DNA from: Poteriospumella lacustris
Lineage: Eukaryota; Sar; Chrysophyceae; Chromulinales; Dinobryaceae
NCBI GenBank assembly: GCA_008000375.1
Contig: SMOI01000016.1
Location: forward strand, 1-64,000
Length of the DNA stretch: 64,000 nucleotides
Direction: 5' to 3'
Below the pieces are notes generated by a model, which ran no database searches, was not told the DNA's origin, and saw nothing but the letters and a program-made list of their open reading frames with translations. The position numbers were made by a program, and so were the translations under genes. Below, one piece after another: positions 8,228-19,894 of this stretch. Position 1 is the first letter of the stretch. Each line of letters begins with the position of its first letter.

Positions 8228-9784
8228 ATGGGAGCGTCTCAATCGAACGGCCCAGGGAACAAAAGCAAACCGGTCCCCCCTGATCCGAAGAAAATCGCGG
8301 CTACTCGGGCTGCAGAGGAGGTTAAAAAGAAAAAAGAAATTCTCGAAAGACAGGCACGGATTCTAAAAGCGGAAAAAAATCAGTCGTGGCGGGTTGCCGT
8401 GGGTAAAACCTTGCCAAAGCTCCTGAAGGAGACGATTATCGTCCCCGATATGACGCGACGCAATGTGTGGATGGAAGATCTCTACATATTCAACAGCATC
8501 AAGGCGAAATACCCCGACGAAATCTTTCATTCGATTGACAAGTACATTCTCAAATGGCAGCCCCCGGGCAGTAACTTCCAAGTGATGATTCCACTGGACG
8601 ACCCCAGTCTGCAAGAAAATGCCATCTTGGTTCTGTCCAAACTGAAGAAGAAAGACCAGGACAAGATTGTGTTTTTGTTTACGACGTTGGACCCACATCT
8701 ACCGATGTTTGCTGAGAAAGTGCACCCTGCGTCACTTGTCTCATATCGCACGAAGATTGAAGTCCTGAAAAAACTGTCTGATTTGTTTTTGGAGGGAAAA
8801 ATCACCGTACAAGAAGTGGAGCAAGTCTTTTCGTGTGACTTGGACGTATGGCGAGTGACGCTGTACAACCTGCTGCCGGAGGACGAACAGGTCTACCACA
8901 CGTATCTCATGGAAAAGCTCAAACCCGTCGACGAGAAGCCACTGCACCGCAAGTACCTCGACGAAGACATCAACATGAAAGAGTACGAAGCGTTGAAATT
9001 TCCCGATCGAACGAAGCGGCGATATATCGAGTCGTTAACGTATCCGCTGCCTGTCGAAGGGCAGATGTGCATCATCTGCGGGAAGGACAAAGTCGGTGTC
9101 GTACGCTGCCACACCTGTGAAAACATGGTGTGCAAGGCCTGCATCTTGGATGTCTTCCACGGCAAAGTCCGCAAAGAATCGTTTCTGTTGATGCATCACA
9201 AGTATTGTATGAAGCTCGGTGAGCTGCCGGAAATCAAGCTGGAGGCGGTGCCGGACGACGCCTTCCTTCGCGAGTTCCGCAACTCCAGCCGCACGTCGGT
9301 CATGCAGCGGTTCAAACCCAAGCTGCATATCGAAGATGAAGACGACACACTGTTGTTGGATTTGAACGAAGAAGAAGCGGCCCGACGACGTGCGGAAGAA
9401 GCCCGTCTCCGGGCCTTGCAAGAAGAGGAAGAGCGGCAACGGCTGCTCGAAAACCCACCCGAACTGCAGCAGTTGAAGGCTGCTTTCGACGAAAAGCGCA
9501 AGAAATTCGAGAAATATCGCCGAGAACTCAACGATTACAACGAGAAGATTGCCGACACCTCGCACACTGATGCGTACATCAATCGCCATCGCAGACTGCG
9601 CAGCGATTTGGTGGCGAAAGTGCGCAAAAACGTCCTGGCGCCGATCGAAAGCGTCCAGAAGTCGGTCTCAGCGCTGACGCTTCCGGGCGAGTATCTCCCA
9701 TCGCTGCTGCGCGACGTCACAATGGTGCTGGACGACCTCGAAGCGCTGTTGGCCGAGTCTACGGACGACGTCGACGGCGCGTGA
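8228..9784 (+). CDS. Conserved-looking zinc-binding coiled-coil protein, N-myristoylation motif
   Basis: 518 aa from the ATG at 8228, chosen because it gives MGASQS, a good N-myristoylation signal; upstream in-frame codons lack an ATG. Residues 20-55 are a charged Ala/Lys/Glu helix. Residues 60-270 look like a folded alpha-helical domain without a motif I can name. Residues 281-327 contain CIICGKDKVGVVRCHTCENMVCKAC followed by His-His and Cys, a treble-clef/B-box-like zinc site. Residues about 382-445 form an Arg/Glu coiled coil, and the C-terminus is helical and acidic. I cannot assign a function. The combination suggests a membrane-associated scaffold or adaptor. Convergent with the CEP131-like gene, 157 bases apart. 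Confidence 0.7.
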   Translation: MGASQSNGPGNKSKPVPPDPKKIAATRAAEEVKKKKEILERQARILKAEKNQSWRVAVGKTLPKLLKETIIVPDMTRRNVWMEDLYIFNSIKAKYPDEIFHSIDKYILKWQPPGSNFQVMIPLDDPSLQENAILVLSKLKKKDQDKIVFLFTTLDPHLPMFAEKVHPASLVSYRTKIEVLKKLSDLFLEGKITVQEVEQVFSCDLDVWRVTLYNLLPEDEQVYHTYLMEKLKPVDEKPLHRKYLDEDINMKEYEALKFPDRTKRRYIESLTYPLPVEGQMCIICGKDKVGVVRCHTCENMVCKACILDVFHGKVRKESFLLMHHKYCMKLGELPEIKLEAVPDDAFLREFRNSSRTSVMQRFKPKLHIEDEDDTLLLDLNEEEAARRRAEEARLRALQEEEERQRLLENPPELQQLKAAFDEKRKKFEKYRRELNDYNEKIADTSHTDAYINRHRRLRSDLVAKVRKNVLAPIESVQKSVSALTLPGEYLPSLLRDVTMVLDDLEALLAESTDDVDGA

Positions 9785-9941
9785 ACGGTACCGACCACGC
9801 GCGTCTGAAGCCTGTGACTGTGCATCCTCCCACACCCCCAACTGTACACATGTAACACACTGCACATAGCCTTGATCTCTTTTAAAACACATGTAAATAC
9901 AACACACTTTCTTCTCACAAGCGGCTCGACAACACACAACG

Positions 9942-12083
9942 TCAACGGTACGACGCGTTGCGGCGTCGCTCGACTTCTTCTTCCAAACGATGGTTCTCCT
10001 GTCGATAATCGACCAGTTGCGTCCGTAAATCCACCACCACCTGACGCCGCCGAGCCAGCATCGCCTCGATTTTGCTTTGAATGCGCTGCAAGTCCATCTG
10101 TAGTCACCGCAGCCCATCGCCATCAGCACATGCCACCCCCGTCGACCGTTCTCAGCGGATGAACTTACCGCAAAGTCTGTTTCGGACTGACTACGTCGTT
10201 GTGCGAGCTGACGCACTTGGTCTTCTTCGCGCTGATGTAGCTCCTCGACACGACGCTGCATCTCGTGCAGCTGCTGCGCCTTGTCGTCGTGAACTTGTTC
10301 TTGCGTCCGTTGCAGCTGTCCCTCCTGCTGGTAGAACTCGTCCTCCGCCTGCCGCAGGTCTTGACGCAAGGTCTGCAGCTTCGGCTTCAGTTCTTGATTG
10401 ATCATGTGCAGGAGGGCGGGATTCGCCTGTCGTTTGGCGTCGAGTTGCGCCTTCAACTGCTCGACTTCGCTGCGCAACTGCGTCAGACGCAGATGCGCCT
10501 TTGTCTCTTGCTCCTGCAGGGACTCCACGTTGGACGACATGCTCTGACGCAAGGACTGCAGATCCTGCTCGTACCGCGCGATCATCTCCTTGCGGTGGTG
10601 CTCCGCATCTTCGCGCAATTTGCGGTGGATTTCGTCGGTTTCTTTGGCGACGTCGGCAAAGAGCTGTTGCTGCAGGTATTTGAAGCGCGTCTCCGCCTGC
10701 TGCGACTGCAGCTTGAGCAGAGACTCCTGAAAGCTGGTCACTTCGTCCTTGAGTCGCGATTGAATCGAGGCCATTTCCTGACTTTGCTGGGTGAGCAAGT
10801 CGCTCACGGCCTTTTGCTGCTGCGTAAGCAGCTCCTGCACCATCGTCGCTTGTTTCTCTTGCAACGCCGTCATGGACTGTTGATGCAATGTATCCTCTTG
10901 AGCTATGAGTCGCTCGTATTCTTCGGTGAGATGCTGTTTGTCACTCTCGAATTTGCCTTTCGTTTGCTCGTGTTCCTGCTCAAGGGCGCGACGGGCGGTG
11001 TCCAGGCGCTTGCGAGTGACCTCCTGCGCTTTCTCGCTTTCGTCGCGTACTTCATCCTGCAGCGATTGGCGATAGGATTCGATTTTACGTTCCACTTCAT
11101 GTTCGAGGGTCATGGTCAGCTTGCGAAGTTGGTTTTCGTGTTCCACGCGCAGCGCTTCGAGAGCTTCTTTGTTGGCGCGCACGAGGTTGTCCAGCTCGGG
11201 CGTGAGGGAATCGACCGCCTGTTTCTTCAACTGCTCCATGCGACTGTTCAAAACCTTTTCCATGAAGCCCTTCTCGTCTTGTCTCCATTGCTTTTTCGCT
11301 TTGTCGAGCTTTTTCAGGTTTTCTTGGCGAGCGAAGTGCAGCTGTTGTTCGTGGTCCTGCGCCATCTTCGACAACTTGCCTTTCAACTCGTGACTTTGAG
11401 CCTCCAGTTTCTTTATGTCTTGGGCCAGGCGATCTCGAAAGCTTTGCATTTCGTCGTAAGTTTTGCGGTGCTCGTCGTCGAGCTTCCGCAGCTGCAGCTC
11501 CCACTTCTCGACGATCTTCTTCTCCCGTCGCTCCTTTGCAGATTCCACGCGCATCAGCTCTCCTTGCAACTGCTTCGCGCGCTCTTTTCGCTCCTGCAAC
11601 TCCTTTTTCATTCGCTCAATCTTTGCGGCCACTTCTTGAACCACCTTGCTGACCGTAGACGATCCGCCGTAATCTGCTGCGAAACCGTCGGGCTCCATAG
11701 GCGGCCGAGCAGATTCACGACGAGATGTGGAGTATGATCGCGGCATGAAAGAATCCAAGCCAATACTCGAAACAGTCGCCTCGTCAATTTCTAAAGCGTC
11801 GAGTTGCTGCTCAATAAACGAAAACAGACAGTGATTATTGTGAAGCACAGTGACCAGCAGCAAACAATGAACAGACCTCTTCAAATCGGCGAGCCGCAAC
11901 GGAACGTGCAGATGATGAAGGCGGGGGAGGGAAGTGCGCATATGGGGGCAATGGAACGTTTATTTGACTGGATGGACGAGATATTGACTGGGCGTCGTGG
12001 CTGTTCGACCGAGAGTCCTTGTCATCCTCGGGCCACTCGTCCCAGATATATTTCGACGATTTCGACGCCGTAGAGTGCGACAT
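9942..12083 (-). CDS. CEP131: CEP131/AZI1-like centriolar satellite protein
   Basis: Three exons: 12083-11877, 11809-10169 (the acceptor could also be three bases later) and 10097-9942, giving about 667 aa. The N-terminus is Ser/Pro-rich, and nearly all the rest is continuous coiled coil. The block VDSLTPELDNLVRANKEALE followed by LRVEHENQL aligns with the conserved vertebrate CEP131 segment VRGLEPEIQKLIARHKQEV..L...HE. The last exon reads as a helix with a paired-Arg tail, as in CEP131. In animals and protists the protein sits at basal bodies and centriolar satellites and is needed for ciliogenesis. The first donor (GAG/GTCTGT) is weak, so exon 1 is the least certain part. Frame and total length are consistent through all junctions. 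Confidence 0.7.
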
Positions 12084-12564
12084 TCTCTACTGATACAACA
12101 GCGTAGTAGCTCTCTGTACGCTGAATTTCTTGTGATTTCATCACCCGAAGCCCTCGACTTTCGAATGAAATCCGCCAACCTGCGCTTCGTCGTCATCATC
12201 ATCCTGTCGAAAAGGCGTTTCGAAAAGGAGCAGCAACAGCATCACTCAAAGCTCAAAATTCCCCAGAAAGTGGGTTGGTCTGGGCGCGTTTGAATTTGTT
12301 TTGGCAGCACCGCGCCGCCGCGACGAGCTGCGCTGTCGGTTCTCGCCGTTTGGTCGTTGGGTTGGGGATGGCCCCCGCGATGGACCATGGTGGACGTCGT
12401 GGGCGAGTGAAATGGAGCATTCAATGAGGCTGCTAACAAAATCCAATCTCGATTACCCTATCGCGTGGCTTCTCCTCGAGTGCTTCGAAATTTGAGGACC
12501 TTTGATCAATAGATACAGCCTTTTGGCGATACGGCCGACAATCGGGCACTCAAGCTGCAACACG
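12084..12564. promoter_or_regulatory. Divergent intergenic region
   Basis: 481 bases between the CEP131-like start and the ATG at 12565. Short open frames are present on both strands, but none has a start context, family signal or splice support. Confidence 0.3.
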
Positions 12565-15500
12565 ATGGCTTCGTCAACTTGCACTTGCAATGTGGAATTC
12601 CAAACGCTAGCCCCTCAACGTCCCTTTCAATTCCGAACATCTTCTTCCATTTTTTCGAAGAAAACCAGCATAGGTAAGGCTGTCGGCTTCAACTTTGGAT
12701 GACCATGTCTCACTCTTTTGGGTCCCCTCCAGGTCTCCATGCAAAGAAAATCCACATGAAAGATGCATCCACATTGCAATTTCTAAGATCTTCAAGCTCG
12801 ATACTTGAATTCGCCAGCACCTGTGAGTTGTCCGGAAGCATGTTTCTGTGCCAAGTGTGTCAGCCACAGACCAGCGCTGGAGGTGACGTCGATGATGCGT
12901 CACTCTCCTCCTCAAAGGCACCTACTGGCAAAGGTTTTCATGCTTTTACCCGCTACATGCTCAGCAACGACGCCTGTGGTTTCTGTCGAGTGGAGCTGGG
13001 CGAAGGCAGAGGCTCATTCGCCCGCGAAATCTTCGCGTCAGCCAATGGTGCCCGATCTCGCTTGGTGTACGACGGCATTATCGTCGTGACAGGCCTCAAC
13101 TACGTCACGATGTATCTCTTTCCCTCCGATATGAACGTGAGGGATACGCTGTGGAAGTCAATACGCACGCCGTTGGCCGAGTCAGTGACGGCGCAGCAGG
13201 ACACCGTCGCCATGAAAAGCAAAGGCAAACGGGCCATTCAGCTCGTACGGCAGGAATCACAGCAGAGCTTTTTATCAACAGTACAAACGAATGCAGTTCA
13301 GCGACAACTACAGCGGGGACCACTGCTGGGTCGCTCGTTTCTGCAGGGAGTCAGTGAGCACAGCAACATCCACGCGCGCGACCTCAGTCTCCTTCATCAA
13401 ACCGAAGAATCCAATCATCCCTATGGCCTCGATGCGTTGCCCTCTGACGCGGTGCTTCTTCCTCAAGAGTCCTCCTCTCGGTTGGACTATTCTATGAGCG
13501 ACTTCTATCAAGATTCGAACTTGGGGCGGTCGATGGTGGCCGCGCCCGAGACGTCTCGGCCGTCGTTCGGCCACGTGTTTGGTCGGCCCTCCCCTGTCAA
13601 TCTGGTGGACGATCCAGGCCGAAGAACACCCAGTGTGAGTCGTAAATCGTCCGAGAAGAGCGACATGGAGGCCTCCAACATGGGCCCGCCGCCTGCAGTG
13701 GACCCTCAGACCCGCAATCCGCTGGCGACTACTGCTCCACCAGCGGCCCAAATCAACGATCCATCGGACGCCGACCAGTCTGTTGCGCGCATTATCGAAC
13801 AGCGATCGATGTCGCCCATATTCGCCAACGACAGCTCTCGTCTGGAAGTCGCTTCGGCGGTGTCGAGAAGCCCCTTCGCCAACTTATTCGACAGCAACGA
13901 CGCCCACCGAGCGAATGAAGCGACGAACGACGACGACAACGCGACGGAATCGACGATGGATGACGACGAAATGCGCAGGGTTGCGCTTCAAAACGACTCC
14001 GAATTGGTCGACAGCCTCGTCGCTGACCCGGCGGCGGTCGACGTGTCCGCGGCAGACTCGATTCCGCTGCTGAACCAGTCGAGCGACTTGTCGCTGCTCT
14101 CGCAGCCGCTGTCGCAGCCCGAACAGCCACCGATCAGTCTGTCGTTCTTGACGGGCTCGCCGATGGAGAAGAAGTTCAAAGCGTTGCCTGCCCACGTACA
14201 GCGCGTGCTCCACCGCGTCGTCGACCCGCAGGAGTTGACGGTGCCGCAGGGCGTCGAGCAGATCGTGCAGTGGGTGCTGGAGCTGAAGCTCAAAGCCGCG
14301 CAGCCGACGGCCAACAAGAAAGCGAGCAGCAGCAAGGCGGGCGCCAAGAGCGACAAGGAGAAGACGAGCAGCAGCGGCGCCAAGGTGCTCGATACGCTGC
14401 AGCGCATCTTCTCGCTCGCGGCGGTCGTGCACAAGGGCAAACTGGGTTCGGATGGGAAGTACATCGCGCGGGTCTGTCGCGTCTGTTTGATGGAGATCTA
14501 CCTCGTCTTCTCCGTCGGCCGCCTGCTGCTGTCCGACGTGGCGCTGGTGCCCAAGTCCGACCGCAGCAGTTGTCGCAAGCTGCTGTCGTCGACGACGTCC
14601 AACGCGTTGAGCCGGTTGAACTTGGCGGTGGGGTCGCCGTCGATCAGCCAGCTGCAGCTGCGCGCCGCCTTCGATGGCATCTTCCCACACGACGTCGTGG
14701 ACATCGTGAAGAGGTACACGACGGTGGATGTCGCCGTGCTGCTGTCGCCGCCGCCGCTGTCGTCCAACCTCGTCATGCAGGTCGTCGTCGACGACCTGCG
14801 CAAGCACTACGATGCGCGCCACTACGGCGACCTTTGGAAGCTCGTGGGGCCCGACGTGGCGACGTACGACGCGGCGTCGAAGTCGTTGTCCCCGACGCCG
14901 CAGAAGGCGCCGATGCCGTCGCTGATCATGGAGCCGCTGCATCAGCAACAGGCGACGTCGAACGCCGCCGCCGCGGCCGTCGGTCAAGCGCTTCAAGAGC
15001 TGGCAGATGACGTGCCCGCTGGTGGAGCCGCTTCTGCGCCAGAGGCGGAGGCGCCGCCGGTGCGAACGATGACGCGCGTCTTCTCGATGTCGTCCGCGCT
15101 CGCGATGGTGAATAGTAGCAACGGCAATGGCAATGGCAACTGCTCCAATGGCGTCGGAAACTCGTCGATGCCGGCGCCGTCCGCCGCCGCTGCGTCTGCT
15201 GCGGTTCCAGCGACCGGCGGCGCGACTATGGCGACTGCTGGGGCTTCTTCACTGGCAGCGGTGCCTGTCGCAGGCGGCGGGGGCAGCACACTGGTGCGCA
15301 CGAACACGCTGATCTCCGGCAAGCAGCACATGAGCTACCACTCGAGCCGCCGGACGAAAACGGTCGTTGTGCCCGTCTCTTCGTCCGCGGGGACCTCCCT
15401 CAACGGCGCCGCTGCCACTGCCAACGGCTCGACTGGGCTACCAGGCCGAGGCGCAGCGGTGCCCGCAGTCGCAGCTGCAGCCACGATGGCACCCAACGCG

Positions 15501-16262
15501 ATGGCAGGCGCCGGCCCGGGCCGCCAGCCGCTCACCCGGTCCCACTCGACGGTGAGCCAGCTGCAGTTCAGCTTCCAGTCGTCGGCCGCCAACGGCGCGT
15601 CGGGGCAGTCATTGCTCGGCAACGTGGTCTCTGCGATGAACGGCTCGTCCTCGTCGACGGCGGCGCCGGCGGCAGCTGTCGTCGGTGCGGGCGGCATCGC
15701 CCTGGGCGGTCTGGCGGCGAAGCTGCGGGCCGCTGCTCCATTGGCGGCGACCTCCACCGCTTCAAGCGGCCTGCCGCCCACGGGCAACGCCTCGGCGACC
15801 TCTGCGGCTGCTCTCGCTGCTGACTCGCTGCTGCTGATGCCGACCAACGCGACGCGGTCGTTGAAGCGGTCGCGCAGCATGCAGCCGTCCGAGCGAAAGC
15901 ACATCCTCGCGTCGCCGTCGCCCAAGCGGCGGCGTAGCACCGCCACAACGACGGCGATGGACTCGCTGCACGACATCGGCTCGGTGATGACGCCGGTGCT
16001 GGGCCCCGCGGCTGAGCGTGAGCCGAACCATGGCGAGACCATCGACTTCGACGAGTCTTACCGTTCGCCCATCGATCCGCCGCCGGGGCTCTTCGGCGAC
16101 GAGTTGTCGCATCGCACGCCGGAGCAGCTCCATCGGTCCACGCGCCACCGCCCCGCACAGCCCCAGCAGCAGCCAGCAGCCGGAGCCTCGTCGTTTCTGG
16201 CGAAGGATGCCAAGTCGAAGCTGCACAGTCCCGTCGCATCGCTGCGGTCGTCGCTCTACTGA
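12565..16262 (+). CDS. Large low-complexity protein with basic nuclear-type motif, unknown function
   Basis: Two exons, 12565-12673 and 12733-16262, joined by a 59-base GT-AG intron in frame, give 1212 aa; without splicing the ATG at 12699 gives 1187 aa. An N-terminal 150 residues with spaced cysteines (FLCQVC, CGFCRVEL) and a hydrophobic beta-rich stretch (YDGIIVVTGLNYVTMYLF) may be a small folded domain. A Ser/Asp-rich linker follows, then a helical domain near residues 510-760 starting PMEKKFKALPAHVQRVLHRV. The C-terminal 400 residues are Ala/Ser/Gly/Thr-rich with TRSHST and KRSRSM repeats, and SPSPKRRRS is a likely nuclear localisation signal next to Ser-Pro sites. I recognise no family. 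The arrangement would suit a chromatin or cell-cycle regulator phosphorylated by proline-directed kinases, but that is a guess. Confidence 0.6.
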
Positions 16263-16329
16263 GCCCGGTTTCGTCGCCGGGAGGGGGGGGGTGGAGGGCC
16301 GCCGTCACTCATTTTGTACGTACCGTTTT

Positions 16330-16355
16330 TCTGAAACGGGTGGCCCCGTTTCAGA
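16330..16355 (+). repeat. Perfect 11-bp inverted repeat, 4-base loop, in 3' UTR
   Basis: TCTGAAACGGG, loop TGGC, CCCGTTTCAGA, lying 68 bases after the stop codon and about 57 bases before the poly(A) signal. It could fold as an mRNA hairpin controlling stability or 3' processing. Confidence 0.7.
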
Positions 16356-16411
16356 CGACCACCGGCGCTGAGTTTGTATATTTTTACATGTCTTTGTATA
16401 TAGCACTCGTT

Positions 16412-16417
16412 AATAAA
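16412..16417 (+). terminator. Poly(A) signal AATAAA
   Basis: Canonical hexamer about 150 bases downstream of the stop of the 12565-16262 gene, after an AT-rich stretch. Confidence 0.5.
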
Positions 16418-16721
16418 CAGGTTTAACTGAAGTTAGTCTCATTCCCGAGTGTTCTTTCCATAGCCCCGCACTCGTATTCGTACTGCCACTGTGGGCACTG
16501 CAGGCGGCGACCAACTCTGTACATATGTATTCACTAACTCAACGAAAACAGTCGATTCTAATGTAAAACTATTGTCCTAGTTCGTCGTGCCTCGGGGCAG
16601 AACCGGAGGAACCACCCAAAGAGGCGGCCTGAAATACCAGTTTGGAGTTCATTTCGCTATCCTTGGAGCGCTAGACTCATCAGAAGCAATCTGGAATCGC
16701 ACTGCGGATCAGGCGAAGAAA

Positions 16722-17940
16722 ATGGACGTTGAGGCGGCGCTGAAGTTGCACTTGGCGACGCTGGAGGAGGACATCCTGTCGTATTTGCAGTCGATCGTCG
16801 AGGACCTATCGATCAGCGAACGCAAAGCCCCTCAGAAGCTTTTCGAGGCCATTTCCCCCTTCTTAGTGGAAGGCGGCTATTACAACACCGACGATGAATG
16901 CATGCAGAAATGCCGTGAGTTGTCGGTGTCCTTCGGTGGCTCGGGCGGCAACGCGAGCAACGCGTTGGCCAAAGAAAGAGACGACGATTTGCCCATTCTC
17001 TTGGCGGCTCCGGTGAAAATGAAGAACAACAGGGAGTTGCTGAACCCTGAGCAGATCAAAATCGACATGCCGCTGAACCTCGACGACCCCGTCAACGTGT
17101 TCTTGCAGATGCCCGTCGTCAAGGACGACGCCCGCGGCAACAGCGCTCCAGCGGGCACCGATCGCAGCAATTTCATCGACCCATTAGACGTCAAGGCAAT
17201 TCCTCAAACTCAACGCGAAATGCGCAAACAGCGCAAAGCCAACGAGCAGTTGCAGCGCATCCTCCGCGCCGAGGCCATGGCCCGAGCGATGGCCGAAGAA
17301 GAAATGGCACAAGCGCGTATGGCCGCGATTCGTGCCTCGCGTGCCATGGGCAAGCAATATAACACGGGTGTGACGATGGAGTCGTTTTCGCTGCCGCATC
17401 CGACGGGCTCTGGTGAGTTGTTGACGGACGCGTCGTTGACGCTGGCTCCGGGCCACCGCTACGGTCTCATCGGCAAGAACGGCGCGGGTAAATCCACACT
17501 GCTGCGCTCGCTTGCGCAGTACAAGCTGCCCAATTTGACGCATTTGCGCATTCTCTTGGTGGATCAGCACGTGGAAGGCGACGACGCGTCGCCGATGGAG
17601 TGGGTCCTGCGCGCCGACGTCGAGCGCACGGCGCTGCTGGCGGAGGAAGCGAAGCTCACCGAGTACTTGCATCACAGCCCCGAGGAGGACGGCCCCCTCC
17701 CCGTCGAGTTGAAAGGTGTCAACATCGAGTTGGCGCTGCAGGAAGTCTTCGACCGCATGGACGTCATCGGCGTCAATTCCAGTGAGAAGCGCGCAAAGAA
17801 GATTCTCGAGGGTCTGGGCTTCAGCGAGGCGATGATGGCGCAGCCTACGAACAGTCTCAGTGGCGGTTGGGCCATGCGTGCCGCGCTGGCCGCGGCCTTG
17901 TACATCAATCCCAACTTGCTGTTGCTCGACGAGGTGAGTG

Positions 17941-17976
<36 letters not shown>

Positions 17977-19408
17977 ATTGATCATCGCTGTGTCTGTGAC
18001 TGACGCGGGTCGTTGGCTGCTGCCGCTTGTCTGTGTCTGTGTCTGCGTAGCCTACGAACCATTTGGACTTGCACGCTCTGGTCTGGCTGGAGAACTGGCT
18101 GACGAACTATTTCCAGGGCATCGTGTTGGTCGTGTCGCACGACACGGTCTTCCTCGACGCCATCACCACCGACGTTTTGGAGTTCAAATCGACGCTCGTC
18201 GGGCACTCCGCCTCCTCGTTGACCTCGTACAACGGCGACTACACCAACTACGTCGCCGTCAAGGAAGAAGAGAAGATCCATCAAGCGCGTCTACGTGTAC
18301 AGTACGAACGGGAGCGGGAGAAGCTGCAGGAGTTCATCAGTCGCGAGGGGAAGAAATACGACAACCCGGCGCACCAGGCGCAGCGGAAGATGAAGATGAA
18401 GCAACTCGAGAAGCTCATCGAGATCGACATGATCGAAGACGAAACCGAACTGATCCTGAAGTTCCCTCGCCCGTATTCGTCGTTTGACAGCAACGAGCGC
18501 ATGATTGGCTTGACAGACGTGTCGTTTGGCTGGCCGAATGCGGCGGGCGACACGACGCAGTTCCTCTTCGAGAACGTGAACATGACCATTCGCCACGGCA
18601 GTCGCATCGCCATCGTCGGTAAGAACGGTTCGGGTAAAACGTGTCTCTTGAATTTGATTTCGGGAGAAATGGCGCCGAATACGGGATCGGTGACGCGGCA
18701 CGTGGGCTCGCGTATTCGCATCCTGCACCAGCACCACTACCAAGGCGAGCAGCTGGACCCGTCGCTGTCGCCCTTGGAACACATGCGTCGATTGCCGCAA
18801 CATGAATCGACAGCGGTGGGGCTGCATGACTTGGGCACACGGCAAGAGGAGACGGCGCAGCGGGCGTATTTGGCGAACTTTGGCATCGTCGGGTCGCGGG
18901 CGATGATCCCCGTGAAATACCTCAGCGGCGGTCAGCGCATGCGCGTGGCGCTCGCGGTGGCCTTCTATACCAAGCCGGACATCTTGATTCTCGATGAGCC
19001 TACGAACCATTTGGATGCAGATACGGTGCGTGCGCTGTGTGAGGCGCTGGTGTCCTTCGAGGTACGTTGGTTGCGGGCGGTTCGCTGTCGTGTGTGTGTG
19101 TTCCTGACCGTCGCTGGGGCTGTATATAGGGAACGATCATCACCGTGTCGCACGACGAAGCGTACATCAACCGCGTCATCTATGGGCTGCCCACCACGAC
19201 CGCTGCCGGCGGTGCGGATGGCGGCGTCTCGGCGGCGGCCGACGCGATGGCGAGTGCGACGGCGGGGCTCAACCCCACCGGAGAGCTGTGGGTGCTCTCA
19301 CACAACTCCATTCGCAAGCACGAAGGCACCTTCAAGGAATACAAGAAGCAGGTGCTGAAGAAGATGAAGAACATCGAAGAGATGGTCGCGGCGTCGTCCA
19401 ATGCGTAG
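16722..19408 (+). CDS. ABCF3: ABCF3/GCN20-type ATP-binding cassette protein
   Basis: Exons 16722-17933, 18051-19061 and 19130-19408 give 833 aa with no membrane segments. The start at 16722 was chosen because MDVEAALKLHLATLEEDILSY matches the N-terminal helix of GCN20/ABCF3; upstream codons offer only GTG. ABC1 has GKNGAGKST, LSGGWAMR and LLLLDE/PTNHLD (intron 1 splits Walker B exactly). ABC2 has GKNGSGKTC, LSGGQRMR and ILDEPTNHLD, and ITVSHDEAYI lies in the last exon. The linker between cassettes is the charged helical arm typical of ABCF proteins. Family members act on ribosomes; GCN20 works with GCN1 in the general amino-acid control response. An Ala/Gly-rich insertion after the second H-loop is unusual. 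Intron 1 carries a long TG microsatellite. Confidence 0.9.
17942..17975 (+). repeat. (TG)17 microsatellite in ABCF intron 1
   Basis: Seventeen consecutive TG dinucleotides directly downstream of the 5' splice site. Likely polymorphic in length. Confidence 0.95.
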
Positions 19409-19894
19409 CGCAGTGGCGGTGGTCGGGGAGGCTGTGTGTGTGCGTGTCCACACCTGTGTCTGTGCGTTGTTATTGGTGGTCCTGTCTTACGTTGCGTAGT
19501 AGCCCGATCCACGTGTATACCACCGTCTTAAAGCTGACACACTACCCTCTTTCGCTCAAATCACTCTCCTGTCTATCGAAGGAGCGTCGACAAGAATGTG
19601 AAAGTCGACGTGCGCGTGCGATGTACGGAAATGAGTTGGCTGTGTATGTCCCACAATCCCCTCTTCTTTCTATATCATGATCCGTGACAAAAATGTAACG
19701 CCTCGCGGCACCCGCAAGTTGAAACGGCCGGTCGTCGTCTGTTGCTCGTCGGTCTGTTGCGGTGGGTGGCAGTTTTTGGCCCGGGCGGTTTGGTTTGAGA
19801 GTTCTTCATTAGTTAGGGCGGCTGTCAGAGTTAATTCAGTGAGAAAAGGCGAATCAACATCTCTTCGTATGGTCCAGTCCCCAGCACGCGATTC
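19409..19894. other. Intergenic between ABCF and ankyrin-WW genes
   Basis: 486 bases with TG-rich sequence just after the ABCF stop. No supported gene or site found. Confidence 0.3.

Larger units (their letters stand above)
16263..16721. other. Intergenic: 3' UTR with hairpin and poly(A) signal, then promoter of ABCF gene
   Basis: 459 bases. It contains an 11-base perfect hairpin and an AATAAA (listed separately). The reading frame of the ABCF gene is open back to 16587 but only from a GTG. Confidence 0.5.

Noticed and set aside
10265-11737. 490-codon + strand open frame opposite the CEP131-like gene
   Set aside because: Leu/Gln/Phe-rich antisense shadow of a Glu/Gln/Lys coiled coil; no family signal.
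13884-14996. 370-codon minus-strand open frame inside the 12565-16262 gene
   Set aside because: Arg/Gln-rich shadow caused by high GC at third positions of the + strand gene.
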